Positions 26,113 through 36,398 of a stretch of 64,000 bases of DNA are shown here, piece by piece. The stretch spans positions 549,370 to 613,369 of the forward strand of contig JAFDWR010000004.1 of NCBI GenBank assembly GCA_018268355.1. Direction: 5' to 3'. Under the pieces are notes generated by a model. It was given only the letters and a program-made list of their open reading frames with translations. It had not been told where the DNA came from and did no database searches. A program made the position numbers and the translations under genes. How positions within the stretch are numbered: the first letter of the stretch is position 1; each line of letters begins with the position of its first letter. Origin of the DNA: Armatimonadota bacterium. GTDB taxonomy: Bacteria > Armatimonadota > Fimbriimonadia > Fimbriimonadales > Fimbriimonadaceae.

Positions 26113-27111
26113 CTACCCCTGCTTCCCAAGCCTCGCCAGCCAGTACTCCGCCACATCCTTCGCCGTCTCCTCAAACGGCCGATACACCACCCCAAGATCG
26201 CGATGACTCTGCGTCATGTTCGCGGTCAGAGGACCCGCGATGAACTTCACACCCTCCATCGGGATCGGGTTCTTGCCGCCAAAGACCTTCACCTTCCAAT
26301 CCATCACCCGAGAAAGGAACAGCGCGGCCCCGACCGGTACCGTCTTCGCCCGAGCACGAGGGATGTGCGAGGCCACCGCCCGCAGCGCGTCAATGCTCCG
26401 GATCTCCGCGCCAACCACCGGGTAAGTCGCCGTACGTGCCGGTATAGTCAGCGCACTTAGGATAGCCTTGCCGACATCGCGCGCATCCACCATCGCCACC
26501 ACATCGCCCGTCGGCAACATCTCAGAGCCCTTCTCAATCAGGTTGCGCGTCATCGCTCCCGTCGAAGTCGGTGCGGGGTCTTTCGGACCCCAAATCCAAC
26601 CCGGTCGAAGCGTGATCAAGGGCCAATCGCGCAGCTCCTCATCACCCTCCAGGAGGATTTCCGCCTCAACTTTGCTCCGGCGGTAAAAGTCCGACATGCT
26701 CTCCGGCGGAATTCGACGACCATCCGGCGCCGCCATGACTCCGACCGACGAGATAAACACCCCGCGACCAACCCCCGCCGTGCGAGCGGCCCGAAAGAGC
26801 GTCTGCGTCCCCAGAACGTTCAACTCATAGAACCGGTCCCACTCCGCACCCGTCGCGTAATATTCCGTAAAGAGCGCGGCTGCATGAACAACCGCATCGC
26901 ACCCCGCCAAATGCGGAACCATGTCCTCAATCCGGTCGAGGTCACCCTGCACAAAGCTCAGTCCCGGGTGCTCGCCCAACAGCTCCCTCGCCGCATCCGG
27001 CTTCCGAACCACGGCGACCACCTCATGGCCAGCCTCCAACAATTGCGGAACCGTGTTCAACCCCAAAAGCCCCGTCGCGCCCGTCATCAGAATTTTCATT
27101 GCTTCACTCAC
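26113..27111 (-). CDS. NAD-dependent epimerase/dehydratase (extended SDR)
   Basis: 332 residues. The Rossmann motif MTGATGLLGLNTVPQLL (TGxxGxxG), VVHAAAL, ISSVGVM and the catalytic YRRSK identify an extended SDR similar to dihydroflavonol reductase or sugar epimerases. The substrate cannot be told. I keep the GTG start at 27111 because GAGGA lies 5-9 bases upstream; the ATG at 27099 would shorten it by four residues. It is divergent from the YHYH gene, with 33 bases between starts. Confidence 0.8.
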   Translation of the reverse strand: MSEAMKILMTGATGLLGLNTVPQLLEAGHEVVAVVRKPDAARELLGEHPGLSFVQGDLDRIEDMVPHLAGCDAVVHAAALFTEYYATGAEWDRFYELNVLGTQTLFRAARTAGVGRGVFISSVGVMAAPDGRRIPPESMSDFYRRSKVEAEILLEGDEELRDWPLITLRPGWIWGPKDPAPTSTGAMTRNLIEKGSEMLPTGDVVAMVDARDVGKAILSALTIPARTATYPVVGAEIRSIDALRAVASHIPRARAKTVPVGAALFLSRVMDWKVKVFGGKNPIPMEGVKFIAGPLTANMTQSHRDLGVVYRPFEETAKDVAEYWLARLGKQG

Positions 27112-27144
27112 GAATTCCTCATCCGTACGCCACTATCCTAAGCC

Positions 27145-28623
27145 ATGGTTGCGCTCATCGCCTACGTCGCTCTCAATTCCGTAGGACCTAACCGCGTCTC
27201 CGATCCTGGGTTCGACAAGCCGGATGCGGACAAGAAGTTCGTCCACTACACCCTGAGCGGCGCAGCCAAGCCAACCATTGCGGGCTACCGCGACGAATGG
27301 ACCGGCCACGGCGTCCTCCTCAACTCGGCGGTCACCGGCGGCACCGGCACCGTCAGCCAGATCGTCCAACTCGACAAGTCGGGCGGAAAGTGGGTCACCT
27401 TCCGGCTGCGAGGTCGCGCCGAAGACGCGTTCAAGCTCACCGGCGACTCACTTTATATGCGCATAGACTTTCTCACGGAAAGCGGTAAGAAATTCGTCGA
27501 AACCTCCAAACGACTGATCTACCGTGAAGTGCTCCGCGACCGAAAGGACTTTGCCGCCAACGGCAACGACCTGAAATCAGGGGCCGCCGTCTGGCGCACC
27601 TACGAATTCGAAGAGCTCCTCCCATTTCCCGAGGTCGATTCCGTGCGCGTCACCCTCGGCTTCGACGGTGGCAACGGCCAGGGCGCGAACGCCAACTTCT
27701 TCGCCACCAACTTCGAACTCATCCAGTCCGAAACGAGCCTGAACGGCAAGACCGAGCCCAAGGCAAAGTCCCATCCCACCCTCATCGTCGACGAATCCAA
27801 GCTCAAGCCCCTCGGCGGACGCTGGTACTACCTCCCGAAGCAGGGCGAAACTGTCGGCGAAACCGTCACCATCACCGACCAAAACTCGCGCCAGCTCCTT
27901 TACAAGGCGGCGGGCTATTCCGCGCCCTTCGGCGGCAACATGACGAGCTGGCTCAAGCCGGGGATGATCACCGCGAACGGCCAGCAGGTCCAAACCGACA
28001 CCTTTCTGCCCGACAACGTGCGGATCGTGTTCTCCGGCGGTCGCTGGACCATCTACACCAAGAACATCCCGAACCACCCGATCGCCAAGTTCCCCGATCG
28101 CTACGGCACCCAAGGCTACAACCCGAACTACGTCGTTGAACAGCGGCTCCAGTTCACGATGCCGACCGATCCCCAGCGCACCGGCCAGGAATACGCGGTC
28201 GGCGTGAACGACAACAACGGCGCGCTCAACATGGGGCCGATCGGCGTCGCGGTAAACGGCGTCATCTTCTTCAACCCGTTCGACGCAGGTTCCGACGACG
28301 CAAGCCGGATCATGGACCGCTGCTGCGGCCATCCCGCTCCCGGCGGCGACTACCACTATCACAAGTATCCGATCTGTGTGAATACGCCCTTTGTCGACAA
28401 GGGCGAAAACCACTCACCGCTGATCGGGTTCGCGCTCGATGGCTTCCCGGTCTATGGCCCCTATGAACGCGAAGGCGTGATGGCCCGCGACGACACCGCC
28501 CACCCCCTCAACAAGCTGAACGCCCACGAGGACAAGGAGCGCGGCTGGCACTACCACGTCTCGCCCGGCCACTTCCCGTACATCATCGGCGGCTACATGG
28601 GCCGCGTCAACCGGATGCGCTAA
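27145..28623 (+). CDS. Secreted YHYH-domain protein
   Basis: 492 residues with a short N-terminal hydrophobic stretch. The C-terminal half is the YHYH domain: MDRCCGHPAPGGDYHYHKYP with the name-giving motif, then PLIGFALDGFPVYGPYE and GWHYHVSPGHFPYIIGGYMG, rich in His and suited to binding a metal. The N-terminal 200 residues resemble a beta-sandwich domain (FELIQSET at its end). YHYH proteins are secreted or membrane-attached with unknown biochemical role. TATCCT lies 5 bases before the ATG. Confidence 0.85.
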   Translation: MVALIAYVALNSVGPNRVSDPGFDKPDADKKFVHYTLSGAAKPTIAGYRDEWTGHGVLLNSAVTGGTGTVSQIVQLDKSGGKWVTFRLRGRAEDAFKLTGDSLYMRIDFLTESGKKFVETSKRLIYREVLRDRKDFAANGNDLKSGAAVWRTYEFEELLPFPEVDSVRVTLGFDGGNGQGANANFFATNFELIQSETSLNGKTEPKAKSHPTLIVDESKLKPLGGRWYYLPKQGETVGETVTITDQNSRQLLYKAAGYSAPFGGNMTSWLKPGMITANGQQVQTDTFLPDNVRIVFSGGRWTIYTKNIPNHPIAKFPDRYGTQGYNPNYVVEQRLQFTMPTDPQRTGQEYAVGVNDNNGALNMGPIGVAVNGVIFFNPFDAGSDDASRIMDRCCGHPAPGGDYHYHKYPICVNTPFVDKGENHSPLIGFALDGFPVYGPYEREGVMARDDTAHPLNKLNAHEDKERGWHYHVSPGHFPYIIGGYMGRVNRMR

Positions 28624-30014
28624 GGGACGATGCTAATCGCCTGAGAAATGACCTTGCCACGAACCGAGGCGGAGAGGTTGATCTTTCCTTCTTTAAGGAC
28701 GGTCAACCGGCCGCCTTGGTCGATCCATCCCGCCCCCTGGCAGCTCCAAATCACCTCGGAGTTCGGCACCGGATCGCCGCCGTCCACCCGCACCTTGAGG
28801 TTCGCGGGACTGCCGAGCCGGACCATTTCCGTCCCCAGGATCTTGTAATTCTCAGCGTTGGCTGGCTTCGGGCCGAGGAACATCACGCCGTTCGCGTTGG
28901 GCCGCTCGGTTCCGTCGCTCGGACGGTTGGCAATCACGCCGTTCACAAAGAGCTCGCTCGATCCGCCACCGTCGAGGTTGATCGCGTCCACACAGCCGTT
29001 GTTGAGGAACCAATTCGCCATGTCATCGAGCGAGAAACCGGTCGACATCGTCTGGCGACCATCCACGACCATGAACCAAACCTCGCCGTTCGCACGGCGA
29101 CCAATCGCAGTCCGCGGATGGGGCGTCGTGCGGAACGCACCGCCAAACCCCTCGTCCTCCGCCACTCGCTCGACGATCGACTTTCCACCCCGAACGACCG
29201 TCGGACCACCGCCGATCGCCTGGGTCAGGTCCACATTCCCAAAGCCAGAAAAGGTGCTCTTGACCCGAATCGTGTCGCCGACTTTCGTGCTCGCCCATGC
29301 TGCGCGCTTTGTCCCCGTCACCGTCACCACGAACTCGCGCGGCTCAATCGGCAGCTGTTGAATGTCGGTCTTGATCTCCTTAACCTTGCCGCTCACCGTG
29401 CCGTTCGGCGTCCACTTTCCATCCGTCTGCGAGACGATGATATGGAGGCACTCGGTCGGCTTCGACCAGGCTTGCCCGGTGAAGGGCGGATTCACGTGGA
29501 CCGCGTTTTCGCCCGCCTCACAGGCCCAGCCATCAATCGCCACCGACGTCCGACCCGCACTTTCCACCGTTCCCGACCATCGGATCGGCTCCACCGGCCA
29601 AAACGCGCCTCGGTCGTTCCAGCCCATCGCACTTCGAACAACGTACGGGTTGGACTTCCGCACAAACGGAACGCTCAGAAGCTCGCCGTCGCGCATCATG
29701 AACCCCAGCGGATCGCCCGCATAAGGGAAGAAGTCGCCATTCAGGGTCGCAATCGCACCCTTGCGCTCCGCCATCCCGCTCGGAGTTTCGCGACCCTTGG
29801 TCGCGCCCGGCTCATAAATCGTCCCGCCACCAAGCTCGGCCACCGCACGCACGGGACCGCCTGGCATCCATCGCAAAACGTGGATCATGCGCGGCACGTT
29901 CGGGTCAATCTCCGCCCGATAAACCAGCCCGGGAGCAATGCGCTTCTCCCAGATCTGCAAAGGCAGGCGCGGCGCGCCCTGGCTGAGTGAAAGGACGGCA
30001 ACGATTAGCGACAT
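28620..30014 (-). CDS. Secreted phosphodiester glycosidase family protein (NAGPA-like)
   Basis: 464 residues with a signal-like start (MSLIVAVLSLSQGAP). The NAGPA/DUF2233 domain covers about residues 60-380: ATLNGDFFPYAGDPLG, AIGGGPTVV, PHPRTAIGRR, VDGRQTMSTGFSL and the diagnostic CVDAINLDGGGSSEL. The C-terminal 80 residues are an Ig-like beta domain. The family removes N-acetylglucosamine from phosphodiesters in mammals and acts on cell-wall glycans in bacteria. It overlaps the upstream LD-carboxypeptidase gene by 10 bases, so a joint role in envelope recycling is plausible. Confidence 0.85.
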   Translation of the reverse strand: MSLIVAVLSLSQGAPRLPLQIWEKRIAPGLVYRAEIDPNVPRMIHVLRWMPGGPVRAVAELGGGTIYEPGATKGRETPSGMAERKGAIATLNGDFFPYAGDPLGFMMRDGELLSVPFVRKSNPYVVRSAMGWNDRGAFWPVEPIRWSGTVESAGRTSVAIDGWACEAGENAVHVNPPFTGQAWSKPTECLHIIVSQTDGKWTPNGTVSGKVKEIKTDIQQLPIEPREFVVTVTGTKRAAWASTKVGDTIRVKSTFSGFGNVDLTQAIGGGPTVVRGGKSIVERVAEDEGFGGAFRTTPHPRTAIGRRANGEVWFMVVDGRQTMSTGFSLDDMANWFLNNGCVDAINLDGGGSSELFVNGVIANRPSDGTERPNANGVMFLGPKPANAENYKILGTEMVRLGSPANLKVRVDGGDPVPNSEVIWSCQGAGWIDQGGRLTVLKEGKINLSASVRGKVISQAISIVP

Positions 30015-30919
30015 AGAGACTCCAAGTATTCCAGTGTGCCCGCGCCGGCGTCAAATCGGGCCCGAATGCCTTGCGGAAGGCTGAGCATCTGCTTTCCATG
30101 GCCAAACGGGAAGTCGATCACGGTCGGCAAGCCAAGCGGCATCACCCGCTCCTTCACGATCTCGCGCCACGGCGTGCCCTTGATCGTCGGGTCGGCTTTC
30201 TCGTCAGTGCGGGTCATCTCGCCGATGACGAGGCCCGCCGCCGAGCCAAGCTGGCCTGAGTTGATGAGGTGGGTGAGCATCGCATCGACGCGGTGGGGAA
30301 ACTCGTCCACGTCCTCGATGAGGACGATCTTGCCCGCGAGGTCCACCGATTCCGGCGTTCCCAGGCTATCGCACATCAGGATCATGCAGCCTCCCGACAC
30401 TTCGCCCTCAACCACGCCCGGAATGAGGGTCGTCCCTTTCGGCGCTTCGTCGGGGATCGGATTGCCGCCGATGAAGGCCTGGCGCAGCGACTCGTAAACC
30501 CAAGGCTCACGCGGCGTATGCAAGGTCAATCCCATCGGCGCATGCACCGTTGGCAGGCCGCGCCTATTGAGCGGCGTGTGGAGCACCGTGATGTCGCTGA
30601 AGCCGAGGAACATCTTGCCCGAGGCCGCCATTGCATCAAGGTCGAGATAGGGGAAGAGCCGGGCGCAGCCATAACCGCCGCGCGTGCAATAAACCGCCGC
30701 CACCTCGGGGTCGGTAAACGCCTTCATCAGGTCCGCCGCACGGTCCGCATCCGTCCCCGCAAAAAGGCCCCACGAATCCAGCGCGTGGTCTTCGAGCCGA
30801 ACTCGGTAGCCCCAGCCCTCCAAGAGCGCGATAGAAAAGTCGAGCTTCTCGCGGTCAAGCGCAGAAGCGGGAGAGACGAAGGAAATCAGATCGCCCGGGA
30901 CGAGCGCGCGTGGCTTCAT
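30005..30919 (-). CDS. LD-carboxypeptidase, peptidase S66
   Basis: 304 residues, usual LdcA length. Catalytic elements are the serine in FLGFSDITVLH, the Glu in IVLIEDVDEFP, and the His in FPFGHGKQ; CTRGGYGCARLF is another S66 hallmark. The enzyme removes the terminal D-amino acid from murein tetrapeptides during recycling, or cleaves microcin-like compounds (MccF). No signal peptide, so cytoplasmic. AGGAGG precedes the ATG. The glycosidase gene overlaps its 3' end. Confidence 0.9.
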   Translation of the reverse strand: MKPRALVPGDLISFVSPASALDREKLDFSIALLEGWGYRVRLEDHALDSWGLFAGTDADRAADLMKAFTDPEVAAVYCTRGGYGCARLFPYLDLDAMAASGKMFLGFSDITVLHTPLNRRGLPTVHAPMGLTLHTPREPWVYESLRQAFIGGNPIPDEAPKGTTLIPGVVEGEVSGGCMILMCDSLGTPESVDLAGKIVLIEDVDEFPHRVDAMLTHLINSGQLGSAAGLVIGEMTRTDEKADPTIKGTPWREIVKERVMPLGLPTVIDFPFGHGKQMLSLPQGIRARFDAGAGTLEYLESLCR

Positions 30920-30976
30920 TCCTCCTGACGTTACCCGGCTTGTCGAAGATTGCTCCGAAGCAATAAGCTATGAGTC

Positions 30977-32893
30977 ATGCTTTCGACTTGGCTTGCTTGC
31001 CTTGGCACCCTCCAAGGGGGCGTTCACCCTCTCTCCACCCTGGACCTCCGCGCCATCACCCAAGGCTGGGGACAACCCCAAGTCAACAAGAGCGTGGACG
31101 GCCGCCCGATCAAGATCGGAACCAAGTCGTTCGCCACCGGCCTCGGCAGCCACGCCTCGATGGTCTGGCGGCTCAAGCTCGACGGAAAGGCGGTCCGATT
31201 CACCAGCTGGGTCGGCGTCGATGCTGAAGTGGGCACCCGCGGCTCGGTCGTCTTCCAAGTCTTTTGCAACGGCAAGCTCGCCCTTGAAACCCGCACCCTC
31301 GAAGGCGGGGAAGAGCCCCTCTTCATCGACGTCCCCCTCAAGGGCGTGAAGGAGCTCCTCCTCGTCGTGAAGGATGGCGGCGACGACATCAACTACGACC
31401 ACGCGGACTGGGCCGAAGCCACCATCGAGACCACTGGCGCGACTCCCGTCTCCGTCATGCCGCCGGTCGAAAAGGCTGAGATCCTCACCCCCAAACCGAA
31501 GCCCAGCCCACGGCTCAACAACCCCACGATCTACGGCGCGCGGCCCGGCAACCCCTTCCTTTTCCGCATCCCCTGCCAAGGTCTGCGGCCGATCTCCTTC
31601 AAGGTTGAAGGCCTCCCCGAGGGCATCACCCTCGACGCCAACGAAGGCATCCTTCGCGGCACCACGCCCACCAAGCGCGGCACCTACAGCCTCAATTTCA
31701 TCGCGACCAACGCGAAGGGCAAGGCCCGCAAGTCGATGAAGCTCGTCGTCGGCGATACCCTCGCCCTCACCCCGCCGATGGGTTGGAACTCGTGGAATGC
31801 CCACTACGACAAGGTCACCGATGCTTACATGCGCAAGGCCGCCGACGCGATGGTCAGCTCAGGCCTCGCCGACGCCGGTTTCGCCTACGTGAATGTCGAT
31901 GACTGCTGGATGACCAAGAAGGGCGATGCCCGCCTCCGCGACGAGAACGGCCGCATCCTCACCAACAGCCGCTTCCCCGACATGAAGGCGATGGCCGACT
32001 ACATCCACCGCCATGGCCTCAAGGCTGGACTCTACACCTCGCCCGGACCCTGGACCTGCGCGGGCTACACCGGCGCATGGCAACACGAAGCCATCGACGC
32101 CCAAACCTTTGCCGAGTGGGGCTTCGACTTCCTCAAGTACGACTGGTGCAGCTATGAAGGGGTTGCCACCCTCGAGGGCCGCCCCCGCTTCGAGAAGCCC
32201 TACATCCAGATGGGCGACCTGCTGAAGAAGCAAAAGCGCGACATCCTCCTCAACATGTGCCAATACGGCATGGACAAGGTCTGGGAGTGGGGCGGCAGCG
32301 TCGGCGGCCACACCTGGCGGACCACCGGCGACATCCCGCCGAACAACTTCTGGCCCGTCGCTGCCCACAACATGACCCTCACCGAGTTCGCGAAGCCCGG
32401 CCAGTGGAACGACCCTGACTACCTCGTTCTCGGTTGGTATGCGGTCGGCGACGGTGGCACCGGCGTCCGCGCCACCCACGGCCCGAGCGAGCAGTACAGC
32501 TACGTCACCCTCTGGTCGCTTATGGCCGCGCCGTTCTTCTATAGCGGCGACATGACCCGCCTCGACGACTTCACCAAGGGCCTCCTCACCAACCCCGAAG
32601 TTATCGAAGTGAACCAAGACGAGCTCGGCAAGCAGGCCCGCGTCGTCCGCCAATTGAGCGACGCCTGGATCCTCGCGAAGCCGCTCGCCAATGGCGACGT
32701 CGCGATTGGCGTCGTCAATCCCGGCGAGTTCGACTCGAAGATCACCTTCACCAAGGCCGAACTCGGCCTGAAGGGCGACTGGACCAGCCGCGACGTCTGG
32801 CGCATGAAGGATCGTGGGCCGCTCGCCGACAAGACGACGCTCACCTTGCGCCGCAAGTCGAGCGTTTTCTGGCGACTCCGCAAGTCGAACTAG
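30977..32893 (+). CDS. Alpha-galactosidase GH27 with NPCBM and He_PIG domains
   Basis: 638 residues. Domain order is a short signal, an NPCBM carbohydrate-binding domain (about 20-155), a putative Ig-like He_PIG segment (about 180-255: PGNPFLFRIPCQG), and a GH27 barrel from LTPPMGWNSWNAHYDK (about 258). The nucleophile is the Asp of FLKYDWC near 388 and the acid/base is in WNDPDYL near 480; VNVDDCWM is also typical. It should hydrolyse terminal alpha-galactosides outside the cytoplasm. TAAGCT stands 7 bases before the ATG. The stop overlaps the ABC gene's end by 4 bases. Confidence 0.92.
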   Translation: MLSTWLACLGTLQGGVHPLSTLDLRAITQGWGQPQVNKSVDGRPIKIGTKSFATGLGSHASMVWRLKLDGKAVRFTSWVGVDAEVGTRGSVVFQVFCNGKLALETRTLEGGEEPLFIDVPLKGVKELLLVVKDGGDDINYDHADWAEATIETTGATPVSVMPPVEKAEILTPKPKPSPRLNNPTIYGARPGNPFLFRIPCQGLRPISFKVEGLPEGITLDANEGILRGTTPTKRGTYSLNFIATNAKGKARKSMKLVVGDTLALTPPMGWNSWNAHYDKVTDAYMRKAADAMVSSGLADAGFAYVNVDDCWMTKKGDARLRDENGRILTNSRFPDMKAMADYIHRHGLKAGLYTSPGPWTCAGYTGAWQHEAIDAQTFAEWGFDFLKYDWCSYEGVATLEGRPRFEKPYIQMGDLLKKQKRDILLNMCQYGMDKVWEWGGSVGGHTWRTTGDIPPNNFWPVAAHNMTLTEFAKPGQWNDPDYLVLGWYAVGDGGTGVRATHGPSEQYSYVTLWSLMAAPFFYSGDMTRLDDFTKGLLTNPEVIEVNQDELGKQARVVRQLSDAWILAKPLANGDVAIGVVNPGEFDSKITFTKAELGLKGDWTSRDVWRMKDRGPLADKTTLTLRRKSSVFWRLRKSN

Positions 32894-34635
32894 TGCAACA
32901 AGTTCTGGAGCTGCGCGTACGTCCCCTGACGTGCGAGCAGCTCCTCGTGGCGACCGCTCTCCGCGATCTGACCGTCCTTCAGCACCGCAATCGTGTCCGC
33001 GTTCTGCACCGTCGAAAGTCGGTGGGCGATGACCAGCGTGGTCCGGCCTTCCATAAGTCGGTCGAGCGCCTCCTGGACATACGATTCGCTTTGCGCATCG
33101 AGCGCGCTCGTCGCCTCGTCAAGCACGAGGATGCGCGGGTTCTTGAGGATCGCCCGGGCGATCGCCACCCGCTGGCGCTGACCACCCGAAAGGGTCACGC
33201 CGCGCTCGCCGATCTTCGTATCGTAGCCATCCACAAACTCGCGGACAAACTCGTCGACGTTCGCCGCCTTCGCCGCCGCCAAGACCTCTTCCCGGCTCGC
33301 CTCCAGGTTCCCGTAGTGCAGGTTGGCAAAGATCGTGTCGCTGAAGAGAAGCGTCTCCTGGGGCACGATGCCGATCATTGACCGGAGTTCGCTCAGCGGC
33401 AGCTCGCTCACCTCCTGACCGTCGATCTGGATGGACCCCGACTTCGGCTCATAGAACCGGTAGAGCAGGGAAGCGACCGTGCTCTTGCCACCGCCGCTCG
33501 GCCCGACGAGCGCGGTCACCTTGCCCCCCGCGAGTCGGAAATCGAAGTTCTCAAGCACCGGCTGGCCGTCGATGTACTGGAAGTTCACCCCGGTAAACGT
33601 CACGTCGCAAGGGCCGCCCTCCTTCACCGCCTGCTTTGGCTCGTCGCGTTCGGGGGCCTCGTCGAGGATCTCAAAAACGCGGTCCGCCGCACCCACCGCA
33701 CGTTGGATTCGCGTGGTCAGCGAGGCGAGTTCTCCCATCGGCCCCGAAATGATCGTCACGACGAGGAAGAAGCCGACAATCGCGCCCGGGCTGAGCGTCC
33801 CGCTCATCACCCCGCGACCGCCATACCAAAGCACGATGATGAGCAATGCGGTGAACCCGGTGAGCGCAATCGAACCCATCGCCGCCTCCCAGCGCGAGCT
33901 CTGAACATTCAGCCGAAATACCTTGTCGAGCGACTCGAACGACTTCTGTGTCTCGTGGTCCTCGCGTACAAATGCCTTCACCAGCCGAACTTGGCCGAGG
34001 CTCTCCGTCATCGCGCCCATGCTCTCGCTCAGTCGGTCGAGCGCGGATCGGTTCAGCTTGCGCAGCCGCTTGCCGAGCACGACAAAAACCGCCATCATCA
34101 CCCCGAGCAGCACGACCACGAAGAGGCAAAGCTGCCAGTCGATGACCACGGCAATGACGATCCCGCCGATGAGCTTGATTAGGTTCGAGGCAAAGTTGAC
34201 GACGTCGCTCGTCGCCACCGACTGAATCTGCGAAATGTCGTTGCTGAGGAAGCTCGCGATGTCCCCCGACCGCTTGGAATCGAAGTAGGTCACCGGGAGA
34301 CGAAGCAGGTGGCCAAAGACCCGGTTGCGAAGCTCCATGACAATCCGGTGGCCGATCTTCGAGATCATCACGTACTGCGCGTACGACATAGCCGCCGCGA
34401 GCAAGGTGATCCCGATGATCCCAAACGCCGCGCGGTCGAGCGCGCCGACGTCCTTCAGCTTGGTCACCTGGTCCACCGCATTTCGAGCGAAAAGGGGCAG
34501 GGCGAGCGACAACCCCGCACCGAGCAGCGAAAGGGTCCCCGCGAGGATGAGCGTGTTGCGGTAGGGAAGCGCAAGCGACATCACCCGAACCACGCTTTTC
34601 CAGTCGAGCGGTTTCTTGGTCGTTGGATCGGGCAT
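32890..34635 (-). CDS. ABC exporter, fused permease and ATPase (MsbA-like)
   Basis: 581 residues from the ATG at 34635, which has AGAAG 7 bases upstream. Six membrane segments in residues 20-310 form an ABC_membrane domain, followed by the ATPase: Walker A GPSGGGKST (about 375-383), Q-loop, signature LSGGQRQRV (about 480), Walker B ILVLDEATSALD (about 500) and the switch His in VIAHRL. Half-size exporters of this type move lipids, drugs or peptides as homodimers. No neighbouring gene indicates the substrate. Confidence 0.88.
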   Translation of the reverse strand: MPDPTTKKPLDWKSVVRVMSLALPYRNTLILAGTLSLLGAGLSLALPLFARNAVDQVTKLKDVGALDRAAFGIIGITLLAAAMSYAQYVMISKIGHRIVMELRNRVFGHLLRLPVTYFDSKRSGDIASFLSNDISQIQSVATSDVVNFASNLIKLIGGIVIAVVIDWQLCLFVVVLLGVMMAVFVVLGKRLRKLNRSALDRLSESMGAMTESLGQVRLVKAFVREDHETQKSFESLDKVFRLNVQSSRWEAAMGSIALTGFTALLIIVLWYGGRGVMSGTLSPGAIVGFFLVVTIISGPMGELASLTTRIQRAVGAADRVFEILDEAPERDEPKQAVKEGGPCDVTFTGVNFQYIDGQPVLENFDFRLAGGKVTALVGPSGGGKSTVASLLYRFYEPKSGSIQIDGQEVSELPLSELRSMIGIVPQETLLFSDTIFANLHYGNLEASREEVLAAAKAANVDEFVREFVDGYDTKIGERGVTLSGGQRQRVAIARAILKNPRILVLDEATSALDAQSESYVQEALDRLMEGRTTLVIAHRLSTVQNADTIAVLKDGQIAESGRHEELLARQGTYAQLQNLLH

Positions 34636-34679
34636 CGCCATGCTTCTATTCTGGTGCAACGTGTCAAACTCGCACCAGG

Positions 34680-36398
34680 ATGAGTCGGGACGGGTTCGGC
34701 TGGGAGGATGGCGGTCCTTGGATCGACCCCTCGTCCTTGCCGAATCCCTGTGCGCTGTTTCGCGTCACCGATTCGCCGTTTGGCCCCGGCTGGGCCGTCC
34801 TCTCTGACCCCGAAGTCTGGACTGCCTTTGAGCTGGCTGAGGTCGTCCCGCTCCTTTCGCGCGTCGCGGAGAGCGGTCGGGTTGCGTTCGGCTCGGTCGC
34901 CTATGAGGCGGCGGCCGCCTTCGATCCCGCTCTGATGACCCATCCTGCGAGTGGTCCTTTGGCGCGGTTCTGGGTTTCGCGGGGACCGGTGCGGTTCTAT
35001 TCGGCGCTCGTTTCCGTCGGCGAAACGGAGCGGCTTGAATCACATACAACCTGGACTTCGGCGGACTACATAGCGAGGTTTGCGAGGGTCCATGCGGCGC
35101 TAGGTTCGGGCCGCACCTACCAGGCCAACCTCACCTTCCCCGTCGAGGTTCAAGTCGACGATCCTGCCGCGGCCTTCGCCCGCCTCTGCGGTGTCCATCC
35201 GCCCCGGTTTGCCGCCTTCCTCCGCGATCAGGACGACTGGATCGCGAGCCTCTCGCCGGAGCTGTTTTTCGACCAGCGCGCCGACGAACTCCACGCCCAG
35301 CCAATGAAGGGCACCGCCCCCCAGAGCCTCGGCCCCGACTTCCTCCCCAGCTCGCCGAAGGATCGCGCCGAGAACCTGATGATCGTCGACATGATCCGCA
35401 ACGACCTTCACCACCTCACGCGCGAGGTCGAGGTCCGGCGGCTCTTTGAGGTCGAACCCTACGGCGACCTCTTCCAGATGACCTCGACCATCGTCGCCCG
35501 GGGTCGGCACAGCCTCGTTGAGGTCTTCCGCGCGCTTTTCCCCTGCGCCTCTATCGTTGGCGCACCGAAAGTCGAGACCTCCCGGCTCCTCGCCGAACTC
35601 GAATCCGGGCCGCGCGGGGTCTATTGCGGCGCGCTCGGCGTGGTTTGGCCCGATGGCAAATCGACCTTCTCCGTCGCCATCCGCACCCTCACACCGGACG
35701 GCTTTGGGGTCGGAAGCGGCGTGGTTTGGGACAGCACCGCGAGCGGCGAATTTCAGGAGTGCCTGAGCAAGATCCAGGTCCTCCACGACGCCAAAGAGCC
35801 CTTCGGCATCATCACCACCGGCCGGATCGAGTCCGACGGCACCCTCCTTCATCACGCCGATCATCAAGCTCGGCTGGAACGGTCCTGGAAGGCCCTCGGT
35901 TTCCCTGGCGACGCGCCGCTCCTCGCCGTCCCCGAAGGCATCAGCGGCGTGATCGGCCGTTGGCTCGCCACCCCCAGCGGAGCGGTGACCTTCTCCAGTC
36001 GCCCGATTCCCGCCGAATCCGAGGTCCGCTGCATCATTGCCTCCCGCCGGCTCCGCACCGGCCACCCCCTCCAGGGCCACAAGACCAACGTCCGCCCCGA
36101 CTACGATGCCGCCCTCGCCGAAGCGAGAAGCCACGGCGCGGACGACGCAATCCTTCTCAACGAGCAAGGCGAAGTGACCGACACCCCGTTCGGCAACATC
36201 CTGTTCCGTCGGAACGGCGAGTGGTTCACGCCGCCGCTGTCATCGGGGGCCTTACCGGGCGTGGGTCGCGCCCTTGCCATCGCGCAAGACGGCGTCAAAG
36301 AAGCCCCGCTCCATCAGAGCGAATTCCAAAGCGTTGAGGCCCTCGTCCGCGTCTCCGCTACCCGCGGCCAGACCCCCATCAAGCTCATTCAGCCCTGA
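34680..36398 (+). CDS. pabB: Aminodeoxychorismate synthase component I fused to lyase (PabB-PabC)
   Basis: 572 residues from the ATG at 34680. PabB part (about 60-390): the chorismate-binding signatures LSPELFF, HAQPMKGTAP, SPKDRAENLMIVDMIRNDL and SIVGAPKVETSRLL. PabC part (about 400-572): PLP aminodeoxychorismate lyase with GHKTNVRPDYDAAL and EVTDTPFGNILF; a lysine in the HKT motif serves as Schiff base. The fusion converts chorismate to 4-aminobenzoate for folate, given a glutaminase PabA elsewhere. folK lies 2 kb downstream, though not in the same operon. Confidence 0.9.
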   Translation: MSRDGFGWEDGGPWIDPSSLPNPCALFRVTDSPFGPGWAVLSDPEVWTAFELAEVVPLLSRVAESGRVAFGSVAYEAAAAFDPALMTHPASGPLARFWVSRGPVRFYSALVSVGETERLESHTTWTSADYIARFARVHAALGSGRTYQANLTFPVEVQVDDPAAAFARLCGVHPPRFAAFLRDQDDWIASLSPELFFDQRADELHAQPMKGTAPQSLGPDFLPSSPKDRAENLMIVDMIRNDLHHLTREVEVRRLFEVEPYGDLFQMTSTIVARGRHSLVEVFRALFPCASIVGAPKVETSRLLAELESGPRGVYCGALGVVWPDGKSTFSVAIRTLTPDGFGVGSGVVWDSTASGEFQECLSKIQVLHDAKEPFGIITTGRIESDGTLLHHADHQARLERSWKALGFPGDAPLLAVPEGISGVIGRWLATPSGAVTFSSRPIPAESEVRCIIASRRLRTGHPLQGHKTNVRPDYDAALAEARSHGADDAILLNEQGEVTDTPFGNILFRRNGEWFTPPLSSGALPGVGRALAIAQDGVKEAPLHQSEFQSVEALVRVSATRGQTPIKLIQP